From assembly GCF_031195445.1 (NCBI RefSeq), contig NZ_CP133480.1, forward strand, positions 4,704,501 through 4,768,500: a DNA stretch of 64,000 nucleotides, read 5' to 3'. The notes under the pieces were generated by a model that saw only the letters and a program-made list of their open reading frames with translations, searched no databases and was not told the DNA's origin. This document shows, piece by piece, positions 19,087-27,879 of this stretch. Both the position numbers and the translations under genes were made by a program. Source of the DNA: Acuticoccus sp. MNP-M23. Its GTDB lineage: Bacteria; Pseudomonadota; Alphaproteobacteria; Rhizobiales; Amorphaceae. How positions within the stretch are numbered: position 1 is the first letter of the stretch; each line of letters opens with the position of its first letter.

Positions 19087-19294
19087 GGTCGACCTCGGCG
19101 TCGCGTTTTGGACAACGGACTGCGCACTTCATAGCAGAAGACAGCAACACGCACACCAGCCATCATCCGCCCATGCCGCACTCCGCCACGGTCCGTGACC
19201 ATCGTTCTGGCGGGGACGCGCGGCGGCCTCACCGCCAAAACCGGCCCGATCCTCGCTTCTGTTGCCGCCCCTTCGCCCGCTGAAAGGAACATCG

Positions 19295-20338
19295 ATGTCT
19301 CTTACGCGCCGCTCTCTCCTCAAGACCACAGCCGCCGCCGGCCTCCTCGCCGGAACAGGCTTCAAGGCCGCCCTCGCCGCGGATCTCGAAAAGATCAGCA
19401 TGATCCTCAACTGGCGCTACCAGGGCCCGCAGGCTTGGTTCTTTATTGCGCAGGACAAGGGCTATTTCGAGGAATACGGCATCGAAGTGCAGATGGACCA
19501 GGGCAACGGCTCCGGCGCTGCCGTGGGCGCCGTCGCGTCCGGCTCCTACGACACCGGCTTCGGCGACGTGAATGCCCTCATCCAGCTCGCCGCCCTCAAG
19601 CCCGACGAAGCGCCCATCTGCGTCTACCAGATGTACAACAAGCCGCCCTTCACCGTGGCGGTGCTGGCCGACAGCGACATCACGACCGCGAAGGACCTTG
19701 AGGGCAAGCTCCTCGGCGGTTCGGCCAACGATGGCGCGCTGAAGCTGTGGCCTGCCTTCACGTCGGTCGCGGGGCTCGATACTTCGGACATCGAGATCAC
19801 CAACTTCCAGCCTAATTTGCGCGAACAGATGCTGAAGTCCGGCCAGGTGGACGGGGTGTTCGGCTACGTCAACACCATCCGCTTCTCCGCCAAGCTCTCC
19901 GGCATGGACCCGGACAAGGAGATCCGCTTCATCTCCTACGGCGACTACGGGATGGACCTTTATTCCAACGGCATCATCGTGCCCAAGAAGATGGCCGAGG
20001 AGCAGCCCGAGGTGGTGAAGGGCCTGGTGCGCGCCATCAACCGCGCCATTGCCGACACGCTGGCCGACATTGACGCCGGGGTCGAGGCGGTCGCCGCGCG
20101 CGAGCCGTTGATCAACAAGGCGGTGGAGAAGGAGCGCCTCCTCGCAACGCTCGCCGACGAGATGAACCACCCCGAGGTCGCCAAGCTCGGCCTCGGCAGC
20201 GTCGACCCCGAGCGGTTCCAGAAAGCCATCGACATTGTGGTCGAAGCGAACGACCTTCCGCGTACGCCGGAAATCTCCGAAATCTACACCGATGCGTTCC
20301 TTCCGCCGGAAGACGAGCGGATCTACAAACTGGTCTGA
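19295..20338 (+). CDS. ABC transporter substrate-binding protein, NMT1/THI5-like
   Basis: This 347-residue protein starts with a Tat-like signal (TRRSLLKTTAAAGLLAG) and continues as an SsuA/NMT1-type binding protein: the opening ISMILNWRYQGPQAWFFIAQDKGYF is typical of the family that binds nitrate, sulfonates, pyrimidine precursors and aromatic acids. The ATG at 19295 follows GAAAGGAA. It leads a four-gene operon with an SDR, an ATPase and a permease. The ligand is unknown; the embedded oxidoreductase suggests that it is metabolised by an oxidation or reduction step. Confidence 0.87.
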   Translation: MSLTRRSLLKTTAAAGLLAGTGFKAALAADLEKISMILNWRYQGPQAWFFIAQDKGYFEEYGIEVQMDQGNGSGAAVGAVASGSYDTGFGDVNALIQLAALKPDEAPICVYQMYNKPPFTVAVLADSDITTAKDLEGKLLGGSANDGALKLWPAFTSVAGLDTSDIEITNFQPNLREQMLKSGQVDGVFGYVNTIRFSAKLSGMDPDKEIRFISYGDYGMDLYSNGIIVPKKMAEEQPEVVKGLVRAINRAIADTLADIDAGVEAVAAREPLINKAVEKERLLATLADEMNHPEVAKLGLGSVDPERFQKAIDIVVEANDLPRTPEISEIYTDAFLPPEDERIYKLV

Positions 20339-20341
20339 ACC

Positions 20342-21133
20342 ATGGAACTACACATGCAGGGGCAGGTCGCCGTAATCACGGGACCTGCCAAGGGGATGGG
20401 CGCGGCAATCACCCGCGCCTTTGCCGAAGAGGGCGTCGACCTTGCGCTGTTCGGGCGCGACACCGACGCCATCGCCCCGGTTGCCGAGGAGTGCCGCGCC
20501 ATGGGCCGCCGCGTGGAGGTCGTCGGCTGTGACGTGACCGATGCCGCGGCGGTGGACGCTGCGGTGGCATCGGTGGTGGAGACGTTCGGGCGGATCGACA
20601 TTCTGGTGAATGTCGCCGGCGGCACCGGCCCCATCGGCAAGACCGGCACCGAGACAACCGCCGCGGAGTATGACGAGATCGTCTCGCTCAACATGGGCGG
20701 GCCGTTCCACATGATCCGCGCCGTGGCGCCGCACATGCAGGGGCGCAAGTTCGGCAAGATCGTCAATGTCGGCGGCACCTTCGGCATGAAGGGAAAGGCC
20801 GGGCGGCTCGCCTACTCCAGCTCCAAGTGGGGCCTGCGCGGTCTGACCAAGAGCTTTGCGATCGAGCTTGGTGGCGACAACGTCAACGTCAACTGCGTGG
20901 CACCGGGCATGGTCGACGGGCCGCGCTTTCGCACCAAGGTGGTGCCGGAAATGGCCCGCCGGCTCGGCATCACCGAAGAGGAAGCCGCCGAGCGCCACGC
21001 CGCCGACTATGCGCTGAAACGCGTGTCGACCGACGAGGACATTGCCGCCGCCACGCTGTTCCTGGCGTCCGACAGGGCGCGCCAGCTGACCGGCGTCGAC
21101 ATTCCTGTCGACGGCGGCTGGGCCGCGCTCTGA
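20342..21133 (+). CDS. SDR oxidoreductase encoded within the ABC importer operon
   Basis: This 263-residue classical SDR has the cofactor motif TGPAKGMG, NVAGG in the NNAG position, and the catalytic YSSSKWG (YxxxK). The C-terminal substrate loop is intact and the protein ends TGVDIPVDGGWAAL, typical of FabG-like enzymes. It starts three bases after the binding-protein stop; ATG 20354 is an alternative start. Its placement between the binding protein and ATPase genes suggests that it acts on the imported compound. Confidence 0.87.
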   Translation: MELHMQGQVAVITGPAKGMGAAITRAFAEEGVDLALFGRDTDAIAPVAEECRAMGRRVEVVGCDVTDAAAVDAAVASVVETFGRIDILVNVAGGTGPIGKTGTETTAAEYDEIVSLNMGGPFHMIRAVAPHMQGRKFGKIVNVGGTFGMKGKAGRLAYSSSKWGLRGLTKSFAIELGGDNVNVNCVAPGMVDGPRFRTKVVPEMARRLGITEEEAAERHAADYALKRVSTDEDIAAATLFLASDRARQLTGVDIPVDGGWAAL

Positions 21134-21184
21134 CCCAATACCCCGCAACCGCCGTGTGCCCTCACCCGGCCTGAAGGTTTGCCC

Positions 21185-22045
21185 ATGCAACCGCCCCGCC
21201 CGCCCGCGACAGACCACCCGCTGATCCAGTTCGACGACGTGTCCGTCACCTACGGGCGCGGCAAGAAGGCGACCCCCGCGCTGGCCCCCACCAACCTCAA
21301 GGTGGCGGCGGGCGATTTCGTCGCCCTCGTCGGCCCGTCCGGCTGCGGCAAGTCGACGATCCTGAAGATCGTGTCGGAGCTTCTCGCCCCCTCGGGCGGG
21401 CATGTATTTTCGGGCGGGCGGGAGCTTGGCGCCAACCCGGTGCGGGTCGGTATGGCGTTCCAGTCGTCCACGCTTTTGCCGTGGAAGACGATCCGCGCCA
21501 ATGTGATGCTGCCGCTGAAGATCGTGCAGCCCTTCCGCGGAGAATACCGCGCCAAGAAGAACGGCGAGTTTCGCGACAGGGTGGACGCGCTTCTGGAGCA
21601 CGTCGGCCTGATCGACTTTGCCGACAATCACCCCTACCAGCTCTCCGGCGGGATGCAGCAGCGCGCCAACCTTGCGCGCGCGCTGGTCCACGAACCGGAC
21701 CTCCTGCTGCTGGACGAGCCCTTCGGCGCGCTCGACCAGTTCACCCGCGAGGAACTCTGGCTTACCCTCCAGGACCTGTGGCAAGAGCGGCGCTCCACCG
21801 TCCTCCTCGTCACCCATGATTTGCGGGAAGCCGCCTTCCTCGCCAACCGCGTCATCGTGATGAGCCCCCGCCCCGGCCGCATCCTCGAGGACCGCGCCAT
21901 CGACTTTGCCCGCCCCCGCAGCCTCGACATCACCTTCGAGGCCGATTTTACGAAGATCGTGCAGGATCTCCGCGCCCTCATCGTGCGCACCCCCACCGGG
22001 ACGGCGCGGCCCCTGCCGCGCGCCGCGCAGGGAGCTGCCGCATGA
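21185..22045 (+). CDS. ABC transporter ATP-binding protein (nitrate/sulfonate/NMT1 class)
   Basis: This 286-residue ATPase has Walker A GPSGCGKST, signature LSGGMQQRANLARAL, Walker B LLLLDEPFGALD and the switch histidine in LLVTHDLREA. It powers the importer made with the genes on either side. ATG 21185 is preferred over the TTG six bases earlier. Its last codons overlap the permease start (ATGA). Confidence 0.92.
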   Translation: MQPPRPPATDHPLIQFDDVSVTYGRGKKATPALAPTNLKVAAGDFVALVGPSGCGKSTILKIVSELLAPSGGHVFSGGRELGANPVRVGMAFQSSTLLPWKTIRANVMLPLKIVQPFRGEYRAKKNGEFRDRVDALLEHVGLIDFADNHPYQLSGGMQQRANLARALVHEPDLLLLDEPFGALDQFTREELWLTLQDLWQERRSTVLLVTHDLREAAFLANRVIVMSPRPGRILEDRAIDFARPRSLDITFEADFTKIVQDLRALIVRTPTGTARPLPRAAQGAAA

Positions 22046-22803
22046 ACGACACCGTCCGCCGCAAGATCTATTCGGCAATCCTCATCGTCGGCGTGTTTGT
22101 GGTGTGGGAGGGTGCGTGCCGGCTCTTCAACATCTCGTCGCTGGTGCTGCCCAAGCCCACAGAGATCTACGCGACGTTCATCCAGTACGCCCCGGCCATC
22201 GCCCCCCACGCCTACCAGACGCTCTACACAACGCTGGTCGGTTTTGCGTTCGGTGTCGTCATCGGGCTTTCGCTTGGCGTTCTCATCGGGTCGTCGAAGC
22301 TGGCGTTCGACACGGCCTATCCGCTGCTCGTCGGAATCTCGTCAATCCCCAAGGTGGCGGTGGTGCCGATCTTCGTCCTGTGGTTCGGCGCCGGCACCGT
22401 GCCTGCCATTTTGACGGCCATGATCATCTGCATCTTCCCCATTGTGGTGAACGTCGCGACAGGGATCGCCACCGTGGAGCCGGAGCTGGAAGACGTGATG
22501 AAGTCGATGAAGGCGTCCAAGCTCGACATCCTGTGGAATGTCGGCCTGCCGCGGTCGATGCCCTATTTCTTCGCCTCGCTGAAGGTGGCGATCACGCTCT
22601 CCTTCGTCGGCTCGGTGATTGCGGAGACGGTGGCCTCCAACCGCGGCATCGGCAACATGATGCTGGTGGCCTCCGCCTCGTTCAACGTGCCGCTGGTGTT
22701 TGCGGGGCTTGGCGTCCTCTCCGTCATGGGCGTCACGCTCTACGTGATCTTCTCGCTGATCGAGCAGCGGGTGACCGGGTGGGCCACCCGCAAGGCCGCC
22801 TGA
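22042..22803 (+). CDS. ABC transporter permease (SsuC/TauC-like)
   Basis: This 253-residue inner-membrane protein has about six hydrophobic segments, with the EAA-type loop around ELEDVMKSMKASKLDILWNVGLPRSMPYF. It belongs to the BPD_transp_1 family used by sulfonate, nitrate and NMT1-type importers. It ends the operon; its stop codon and that of the convergent MFS gene sit in a small dyad (22798-22812). Confidence 0.9.
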   Translation: MNDTVRRKIYSAILIVGVFVVWEGACRLFNISSLVLPKPTEIYATFIQYAPAIAPHAYQTLYTTLVGFAFGVVIGLSLGVLIGSSKLAFDTAYPLLVGISSIPKVAVVPIFVLWFGAGTVPAILTAMIICIFPIVVNVATGIATVEPELEDVMKSMKASKLDILWNVGLPRSMPYFFASLKVAITLSFVGSVIAETVASNRGIGNMMLVASASFNVPLVFAGLGVLSVMGVTLYVIFSLIEQRVTGWATRKAA

Positions 22804-22806
22804 ACC

Positions 22807-23979
22807 TCAGGCCGCCCTGTCGCAAAGGACGGGCTGCGGCGCCCGTTCGCGCGTGAGGAACACGGCGGCAAGGCCGAGCGCCGCCATCACGGCCCCGGTC
22901 AGCGACACGGCGGGGTAGCCAAGCCCCGCCGAGATCACCGCGCCGCCCAGAGCCGCGCCAATGGCGTTGCCAAGGTTGAAGGCGCCGATGTTGACCGCGG
23001 AGGCAAGGTTGGGCGCATCGGCCGCTGCCCCCATCACCCGCATCTGCATCGGTGCAATCATCGCGAAGGTGGCGACGCCCCACACCGCCATGATCAGGGC
23101 GGTGGCGACCTCGTAGTGCATCAGCCCCGCAAACACGAAGAGGATGACGCTGACGCTGCCGAGCGCGACCGCCAGCGTCATGTCCACCGAGCGGTCGGCA
23201 AAGTAGCCGCCGAGCCAGTTGCCGAGAGCAAGGCCGAGCCCGTAGATCACCAGCATCACGGACACCATGATGGCCGACACGCCGGTTTCGCCCTGGAGGA
23301 TCGGGGCGATGTAGGTGAAGACGGTGAACATCGCGCTGGAGCCAAGCACCGTCAGGCCAAACGCGGCCAGAACCGATCCGCGCGACAGGACCTTGAGCTC
23401 GGCGAGCGCGTTGCCCGCCTGCGGCGCCGGCGCGTCCGGCAAGGTGAACCGCAGCGCCGCCATGGTGACGACGCCAAGCGCGGCAATCCCCCAGAACACC
23501 GTGCGCCAGTCGATCGCCTCGCCCACATAGGAGGCAAGCGGCACGCCGACAACGTTGGCGACCGCGAGCCCCATGAACATGGTGGCGACCGCCGCGGCCC
23601 GTTTGTCCGGTGTCACCAGACCGGCCGCAACCACCGCGCCCACGCCGAAGAACGCGCCGTGGTTGAGCGCGGTGATCAAGCGCGACATGACCAGAAGCTC
23701 GTAGCTGCCGGACACGGCGGAAAGGGCGTTGCCGGCGGTGAAAATGCCGGCGAGCGCAATCAGCAAACTGCGCCGGCGCATCCGGCCGGTGGTGAGGATC
23801 ATCAAGGGTGCCCCCGCCAGAACGCCGATGGCGTAGGCGCTGACGAGAAGGCCCGCCGCGGGGATCGAAATGCCAAGGTCGGCCGCCATCACCGGCAGCA
23901 TCCCCATGGGCGCAAACTCGGTCACGCCAATGCCGAAGGCCCCCGTGGCGAGGGCGACAAGCGGTAGATTGATCTTCAT
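22807..23979 (-). CDS. MFS transporter (AraJ-like drug/sugar efflux type)
   Basis: The 390-residue protein has 12 predicted membrane segments and the start-proximal pattern GVTEFAPMGMLP seen in AraJ/chloramphenicol-efflux-type MFS exporters. The loop 2-3 motif A region is present around ASLMILTTGRMRRR in the form GAPLMILTTGRMRRRSLL. Substrate unknown. It lies 14 bp after the aldo/keto reductase gene and is probably in the same leftward operon, which is divergent from a LysR gene at 25119. Confidence 0.87.
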   Translation of the reverse strand: MKINLPLVALATGAFGIGVTEFAPMGMLPVMAADLGISIPAAGLLVSAYAIGVLAGAPLMILTTGRMRRRSLLIALAGIFTAGNALSAVSGSYELLVMSRLITALNHGAFFGVGAVVAAGLVTPDKRAAAVATMFMGLAVANVVGVPLASYVGEAIDWRTVFWGIAALGVVTMAALRFTLPDAPAPQAGNALAELKVLSRGSVLAAFGLTVLGSSAMFTVFTYIAPILQGETGVSAIMVSVMLVIYGLGLALGNWLGGYFADRSVDMTLAVALGSVSVILFVFAGLMHYEVATALIMAVWGVATFAMIAPMQMRVMGAAADAPNLASAVNIGAFNLGNAIGAALGGAVISAGLGYPAVSLTGAVMAALGLAAVFLTRERAPQPVLCDRAA

Positions 23980-23993
23980 GTCGCGAACTTCTC

Positions 23994-25028
23994 TCAGACC
24001 AGCGCCGGGTTCAGGCGGGCAAAGCCTTCCTGCTGGCGGTAGGGCGTGTGCGGATAGGGCGGCAGCTGATCGGAGGCCTTGTCCAGAAGCGCGATCTGTT
24101 CGGCAGTGAGCGACCAGCCCACTGCCCCGAGATTTTGCCGCAGCTGGCTCTCGTTGCGCGCACCGACGATGACCGAAGAGACGGTCGGACGGGTGAGAAG
24201 CCAGTTGAGCGCAATCTGGGGAACGGTCTTGCCGGTCTGTTCGGCCACCAGATCCAGCGCATCAACGACATTGTAAAGGTGTTCCTGCGTGACAGGCGGG
24301 GCGAACTGTTCGGTTTCGTGCAGGCGGCTGCCATCCGGCAACGGACTGCCGCGGCGAACCTTGCCGGTGAGGCGCCCCCACCCCAGCGGGCTCCACACCA
24401 GCGCGCCGACGCCCTGGTCCGCGCCCAGCGGCATCAGGTCCGCCTCGTAGGCGCGGCCGATCAGCGAGTAGTACACCTGGTGCGCCACGAAACGCGGCCA
24501 GCCGTGTCGGTCGGCGGCGGCGAGGGCCTTCATCAGCTGCCAGCCGGGATAGTTGGACACGCCCGCGTGGCGCACCTTGCCGGCAGCCACCAGCCCATCC
24601 AGCGTGGACAGCAGCTCTTCCACCGGCGTGAAGGCATCCAGCGCGTGGAGCTGAAAAATGTCGATGTGGTCCGTGCCGAGGCGGCGGAGCGCGGCCTCGA
24701 CCGCGCCGATCAACCGCCCGCGCGACGCGCCCCAGTCCCCCGGCCGGTCGCCGGTGGGAAGGCCGGTCTTGGTGGAGATCATCACCTCACCGCGCCGCCC
24801 CTTGATCGCCGCGCCCAGCACCTCTTCCGACGCGCCGTCAGAATAGACGTCGGCGGTGTCGAACAGGGTGACGCCGGCTTCGATGCAGATGTCCACCAGC
24901 CGGCGGGCTTCCGCCGCGTCGGTTGTGCCCCAGGCGCGAAAGAGCGGCCCGCTGCCGCCGAACGTGCCAGCGCCGAAACTGAGAGCCGGAACGCGCAGGC
25001 CCGAGCGGCCAAGTTGCCGGTATTCCAT
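23994..25028 (-). CDS. Aldo/keto reductase
   Basis: This 344-residue NADPH-dependent reductase of the TIM-barrel AKR family shows the catalytic aspartate in LFDTADVYSDGASE, the lysine in ISTKTGLP, and histidine in DIFQLHALDAFTPVEELL. The ATG at 25028 follows GGAGAA and begins MEYRQLGRSGLRV, the usual AKR opening. It is divergent from a LysR regulator 90 bp away and precedes the MFS gene, suggesting a small LysR-controlled detoxification or catabolic unit. Confidence 0.9.
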   Translation of the reverse strand: MEYRQLGRSGLRVPALSFGAGTFGGSGPLFRAWGTTDAAEARRLVDICIEAGVTLFDTADVYSDGASEEVLGAAIKGRRGEVMISTKTGLPTGDRPGDWGASRGRLIGAVEAALRRLGTDHIDIFQLHALDAFTPVEELLSTLDGLVAAGKVRHAGVSNYPGWQLMKALAAADRHGWPRFVAHQVYYSLIGRAYEADLMPLGADQGVGALVWSPLGWGRLTGKVRRGSPLPDGSRLHETEQFAPPVTQEHLYNVVDALDLVAEQTGKTVPQIALNWLLTRPTVSSVIVGARNESQLRQNLGAVGWSLTAEQIALLDKASDQLPPYPHTPYRQQEGFARLNPALV

Positions 25029-25118
25029 TTGATTCTCCGCAGGGAAATTTGCTTCCCGGCCAAGATGGACGCCGCAGCCCGCCCGCAGTAGGGAGGGCAA
25101 AAGCCAAGGATCTTTGAA

Positions 25119-26024
25119 TTGAACGCAAAGACGGACCCGCCGGTCGACCGCACCCGCGCGCTGGAAATGTTTGTTGCCGTGGCCGCGAAGGGGAGCTTTT
25201 CGGCCGCCGGCCGGGCGTTGGGCCTCACCCCGTCAGCGGTCAGCCGCAGCGTGGACCGCACCGAACAGCGCCTTGGCGTGCGCCTCATCCTGCGCACCAC
25301 ACGCAGGCTGACACTGACGGCGGAGGGGCAGGCCTATCTCGGCGCAGCCCGCCGCATTCTGGCCGATCTCGATGACACCGAGCAGGCCATTGCCGACCGG
25401 GGCGCACCGCGGGGCCGACTGCGCGTCAGCGCCTCGCAGGCCCACGGGCGGCTTTGCATCGTGCCTTTGCTGGGCGAATTTTCGCGGCGTTATCCGCATA
25501 TTCTGGTGGACCTCAACCTCAGCGACCGCCTGGTGGACATTGCAGCCGGACAGGCCGACGTCGGCATCCGCTTCGGCCCTCTGGCCGACAGCGCGCTGAT
25601 GGCACGCAAGCTCGGCGTTTCCGGCCGTGCCGTGGTCGCCTCGCCGGATTATCTCTCCCGTCATGGGACGCCTTTGGTTCCGGAGGACCTTCACGGCCAC
25701 AACTGCCTTGGGTTCAATTTCCGCCGGGCCGAGCCCATCTGGCCCTTCCGCCGGGACGGGCGCGATTATGCCCTGAGCGTCCGGGGAAACATCGAGGCCA
25801 ACAACGGCGAAACCCTTGGCCAGCTCGCCACAGCGGGGGTGGGGATCACGCGGGTGGGCACCTTCAGTGTGGCCGCAGAGCTGGCCGACGGCCGTCTGGT
25901 CCGCATACTCGAGGCATACAACCCCGGCGACGAGGAGATCATCCACGCCGTGTTTGCCGGCGGGCCAAACCTTCCGGCGCGGGTGCGTGCTTTCGTGGAT
26001 TATCTGGCCGAAACACTGACCTGA
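25119..26024 (+). CDS. LysR-family transcriptional regulator
   Basis: This 301-residue LysR protein has the HTH FVAVAAKGSFSAAGRALGLTPSAVSRSVDRTE and a complete effector-binding domain. It starts at TTG with AAGGA eight bases upstream; the next ATG would cut into the first HTH helix, so the TTG start is preferred. It faces the aldo/keto reductase-MFS operon across 90 bp and probably controls it. Confidence 0.88.
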   Translation: MNAKTDPPVDRTRALEMFVAVAAKGSFSAAGRALGLTPSAVSRSVDRTEQRLGVRLILRTTRRLTLTAEGQAYLGAARRILADLDDTEQAIADRGAPRGRLRVSASQAHGRLCIVPLLGEFSRRYPHILVDLNLSDRLVDIAAGQADVGIRFGPLADSALMARKLGVSGRAVVASPDYLSRHGTPLVPEDLHGHNCLGFNFRRAEPIWPFRRDGRDYALSVRGNIEANNGETLGQLATAGVGITRVGTFSVAAELADGRLVRILEAYNPGDEEIIHAVFAGGPNLPARVRAFVDYLAETLT

Positions 26025-26323
26025 CCAACTCTCCCGCGCCGACACGCCCGCCGCCGCTGAGGTCCGTCTGCTGATGGCTGCACGCGACAAGCGACATTGG
26101 ACGCGAGCCTCAATCAAACGGCTATTGCGGCAATATCTGGTTGACGGCAGAGGGTGCTACAGCTCCGAGACAGCCCCGATACCTATATTTAACTTGATAC
26201 AACAAGGCGAATAAGCGGAAAATCGGCTTCGTGTTGAAGGTAGCCGGGCGTCAGGCCTAGCTCATCCACAGGCACGGGGAACGTGCCGGCGCGATCAGCA
26301 CGCCGCACTTGAGGGGATGAAAA
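26025..26323. other. Non-coding stretch before the cytochrome c gene
   Basis: The 299 bases between the LysR stop and the cytochrome ATG hold no gene I can support. The middle part (about 26170-26215) is AT-rich and may contain the cytochrome promoter. A GAGGGGAT ribosome site precedes the ATG at 26324. Confidence 0.5.
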
Positions 26324-27841
26324 ATGAAGACGAGACGAATGTTCACCCACATCGCGGCCGCGCTTTCTGCGTCGCTGCTCGCCAGTCCGGGCGCGATGGC
26401 GGCCGACTCGGGATCTGTCGAGGCGGGCCAACTCGTTTCGAACGCGTCCGGCTGCTCGGCGTGCCACACCGGACCTTCCGGCAAACCCTTCGCCGGCGGC
26501 ACCGTGCTGTCGACGCCGTTCGGGGACATGGCCACCGCCAACATCACCCCGGACAAGGAAACCGGGATCGGCACGTGGACCCGCGACGATTTCGAGGGTG
26601 CGCTGCGCCGCGGCGTGAAGAAGGACGGGCTCCCCCTCTACCCGTCCATGCCTTACGTCCACTTCACCAAGATGACCGACGACGACATCGACGCCCTGTG
26701 GGCCTACATGCAGACCGTAGAGCCGGTGAACAATCGTGTCGACGTCAACCAGCTCCCCTTCCCGTTCGACGTGCGGGCGAGCGTGTTCGGCTGGCAGATG
26801 CTGTTCTTCACCGAAGGTCGGTTCCAGCCCGACACCACCAAGAGCGAGGTCTGGAACCGCGGCGCCTATCTGGTGGAGGCGTTGTCGCACTGCGGCGCGT
26901 GCCACACGCCCCGGGATGCTGTGGGCGGGCCGATCACCTCACGTTCACTTCAGGGCTCGCGCGTTGCCGAATGGTATGCACCCGACATTTCAGACGGTCC
27001 CGATTCAGTGATCGCCGACTGGGACGTTGCCCGGCTGGAAGGTTTCCTCAACGGCAATGACGGCATGAACCACGTGGCCGTCGGCCCCATGGCCGAAGTT
27101 CTGGGCGAGCTTGCCACAATCCCCCCCAGCGACGTTCACGCCATCGCCACCTACATGAAGGATCAGCCGCCGTCCGACGACAAGCGGTCCGCGCCCGAAG
27201 AGGTGAAAATCACACCGGCGCTGCGCCAGGAATGGGCCGGCCTGTTCGAGGGCGAGTGCGTTACCTGCCACGGTGCGGACGGCGAGGGTGCGCCCGGCGT
27301 CGCTGCGTCTCTGGTGGGGTCCGGCGCGGTGCTCGCCCGTTCGCCGGTCAACGTGATTTCGGTGCTCCTGGAAGGGATTGCACCGATGGGCGATTATGGC
27401 GCCATGCCGAGTTTCCGCGATTCGCTGAGCAATGAGCAGATCGCCGCGCTCGCCAACCATGTGCGCACGTCCTGGGGCAACGACGCGCCCGCCAACGCCC
27501 GGCCCGACATGGTGGCAGGCCTGCGCAACGTGACCAGCAGCACCCCCGGCGCCACAATGGCCGACACCTGCCCCAACGTGCCGGCAGACCGCATCAGCGC
27601 AGCGCTCCGCGGGCAAATCGAGACCATGGCCGCCGCATCGACCCTTGACGATGCCGCCGTCGGCGACCTGATTGCCAAGTACGATGCGAGCAACCCCGAT
27701 GCGACCACCACCAATCGCGTGGTGGATCTGGGCGGTGCCTACTGTCAGGCGCTGGAAAAGAACGGCGCGGGCAAGGCAACCATCGTGAGCCGCCAGCTTG
27801 CGCTGATGAACGCCGTGGTGACGCAAAGCGTCGCCAACTGA
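26324..27841 (+). CDS. Triheme membrane-associated cytochrome c (alcohol dehydrogenase subunit II-like)
   Basis: This 505-residue exported protein has a signal peptide ending near AMAAD and three c-type heme motifs: CSACH (about residue 43), CGACH (about 189) and CVTCH (about 311), each with a plausible downstream methionine ligand. The three-domain layout matches the cytochrome subunits of membrane-bound alcohol, sugar and aldehyde dehydrogenases, which pass electrons to ubiquinone. No partner dehydrogenase is adjacent. The last 100 residues beyond the third heme domain are unusual, with CPNVP and a lone Cys (AYCQAL). It may serve a dehydrogenase encoded elsewhere. Confidence 0.87.
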   Translation: MKTRRMFTHIAAALSASLLASPGAMAADSGSVEAGQLVSNASGCSACHTGPSGKPFAGGTVLSTPFGDMATANITPDKETGIGTWTRDDFEGALRRGVKKDGLPLYPSMPYVHFTKMTDDDIDALWAYMQTVEPVNNRVDVNQLPFPFDVRASVFGWQMLFFTEGRFQPDTTKSEVWNRGAYLVEALSHCGACHTPRDAVGGPITSRSLQGSRVAEWYAPDISDGPDSVIADWDVARLEGFLNGNDGMNHVAVGPMAEVLGELATIPPSDVHAIATYMKDQPPSDDKRSAPEEVKITPALRQEWAGLFEGECVTCHGADGEGAPGVAASLVGSGAVLARSPVNVISVLLEGIAPMGDYGAMPSFRDSLSNEQIAALANHVRTSWGNDAPANARPDMVAGLRNVTSSTPGATMADTCPNVPADRISAALRGQIETMAAASTLDDAAVGDLIAKYDASNPDATTTNRVVDLGGAYCQALEKNGAGKATIVSRQLALMNAVVTQSVAN

Positions 27842-27848
27842 TCGGGCT

Positions 27849-27879
27849 TTCGCCGGCGGCGGCTCACGCTGCCGGCGAA
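27849..27879. terminator. Hairpin shared by convergent cytochrome and nagA genes
   Basis: TTCGCCGGC (27849-27857) pairs with GCCGGCGAA (27871-27879) around a 13-nt loop that contains the nagA stop codon. It lies eight bases after the cytochrome stop and could terminate transcription from both directions, though neither side has a long T run. Confidence 0.55.
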
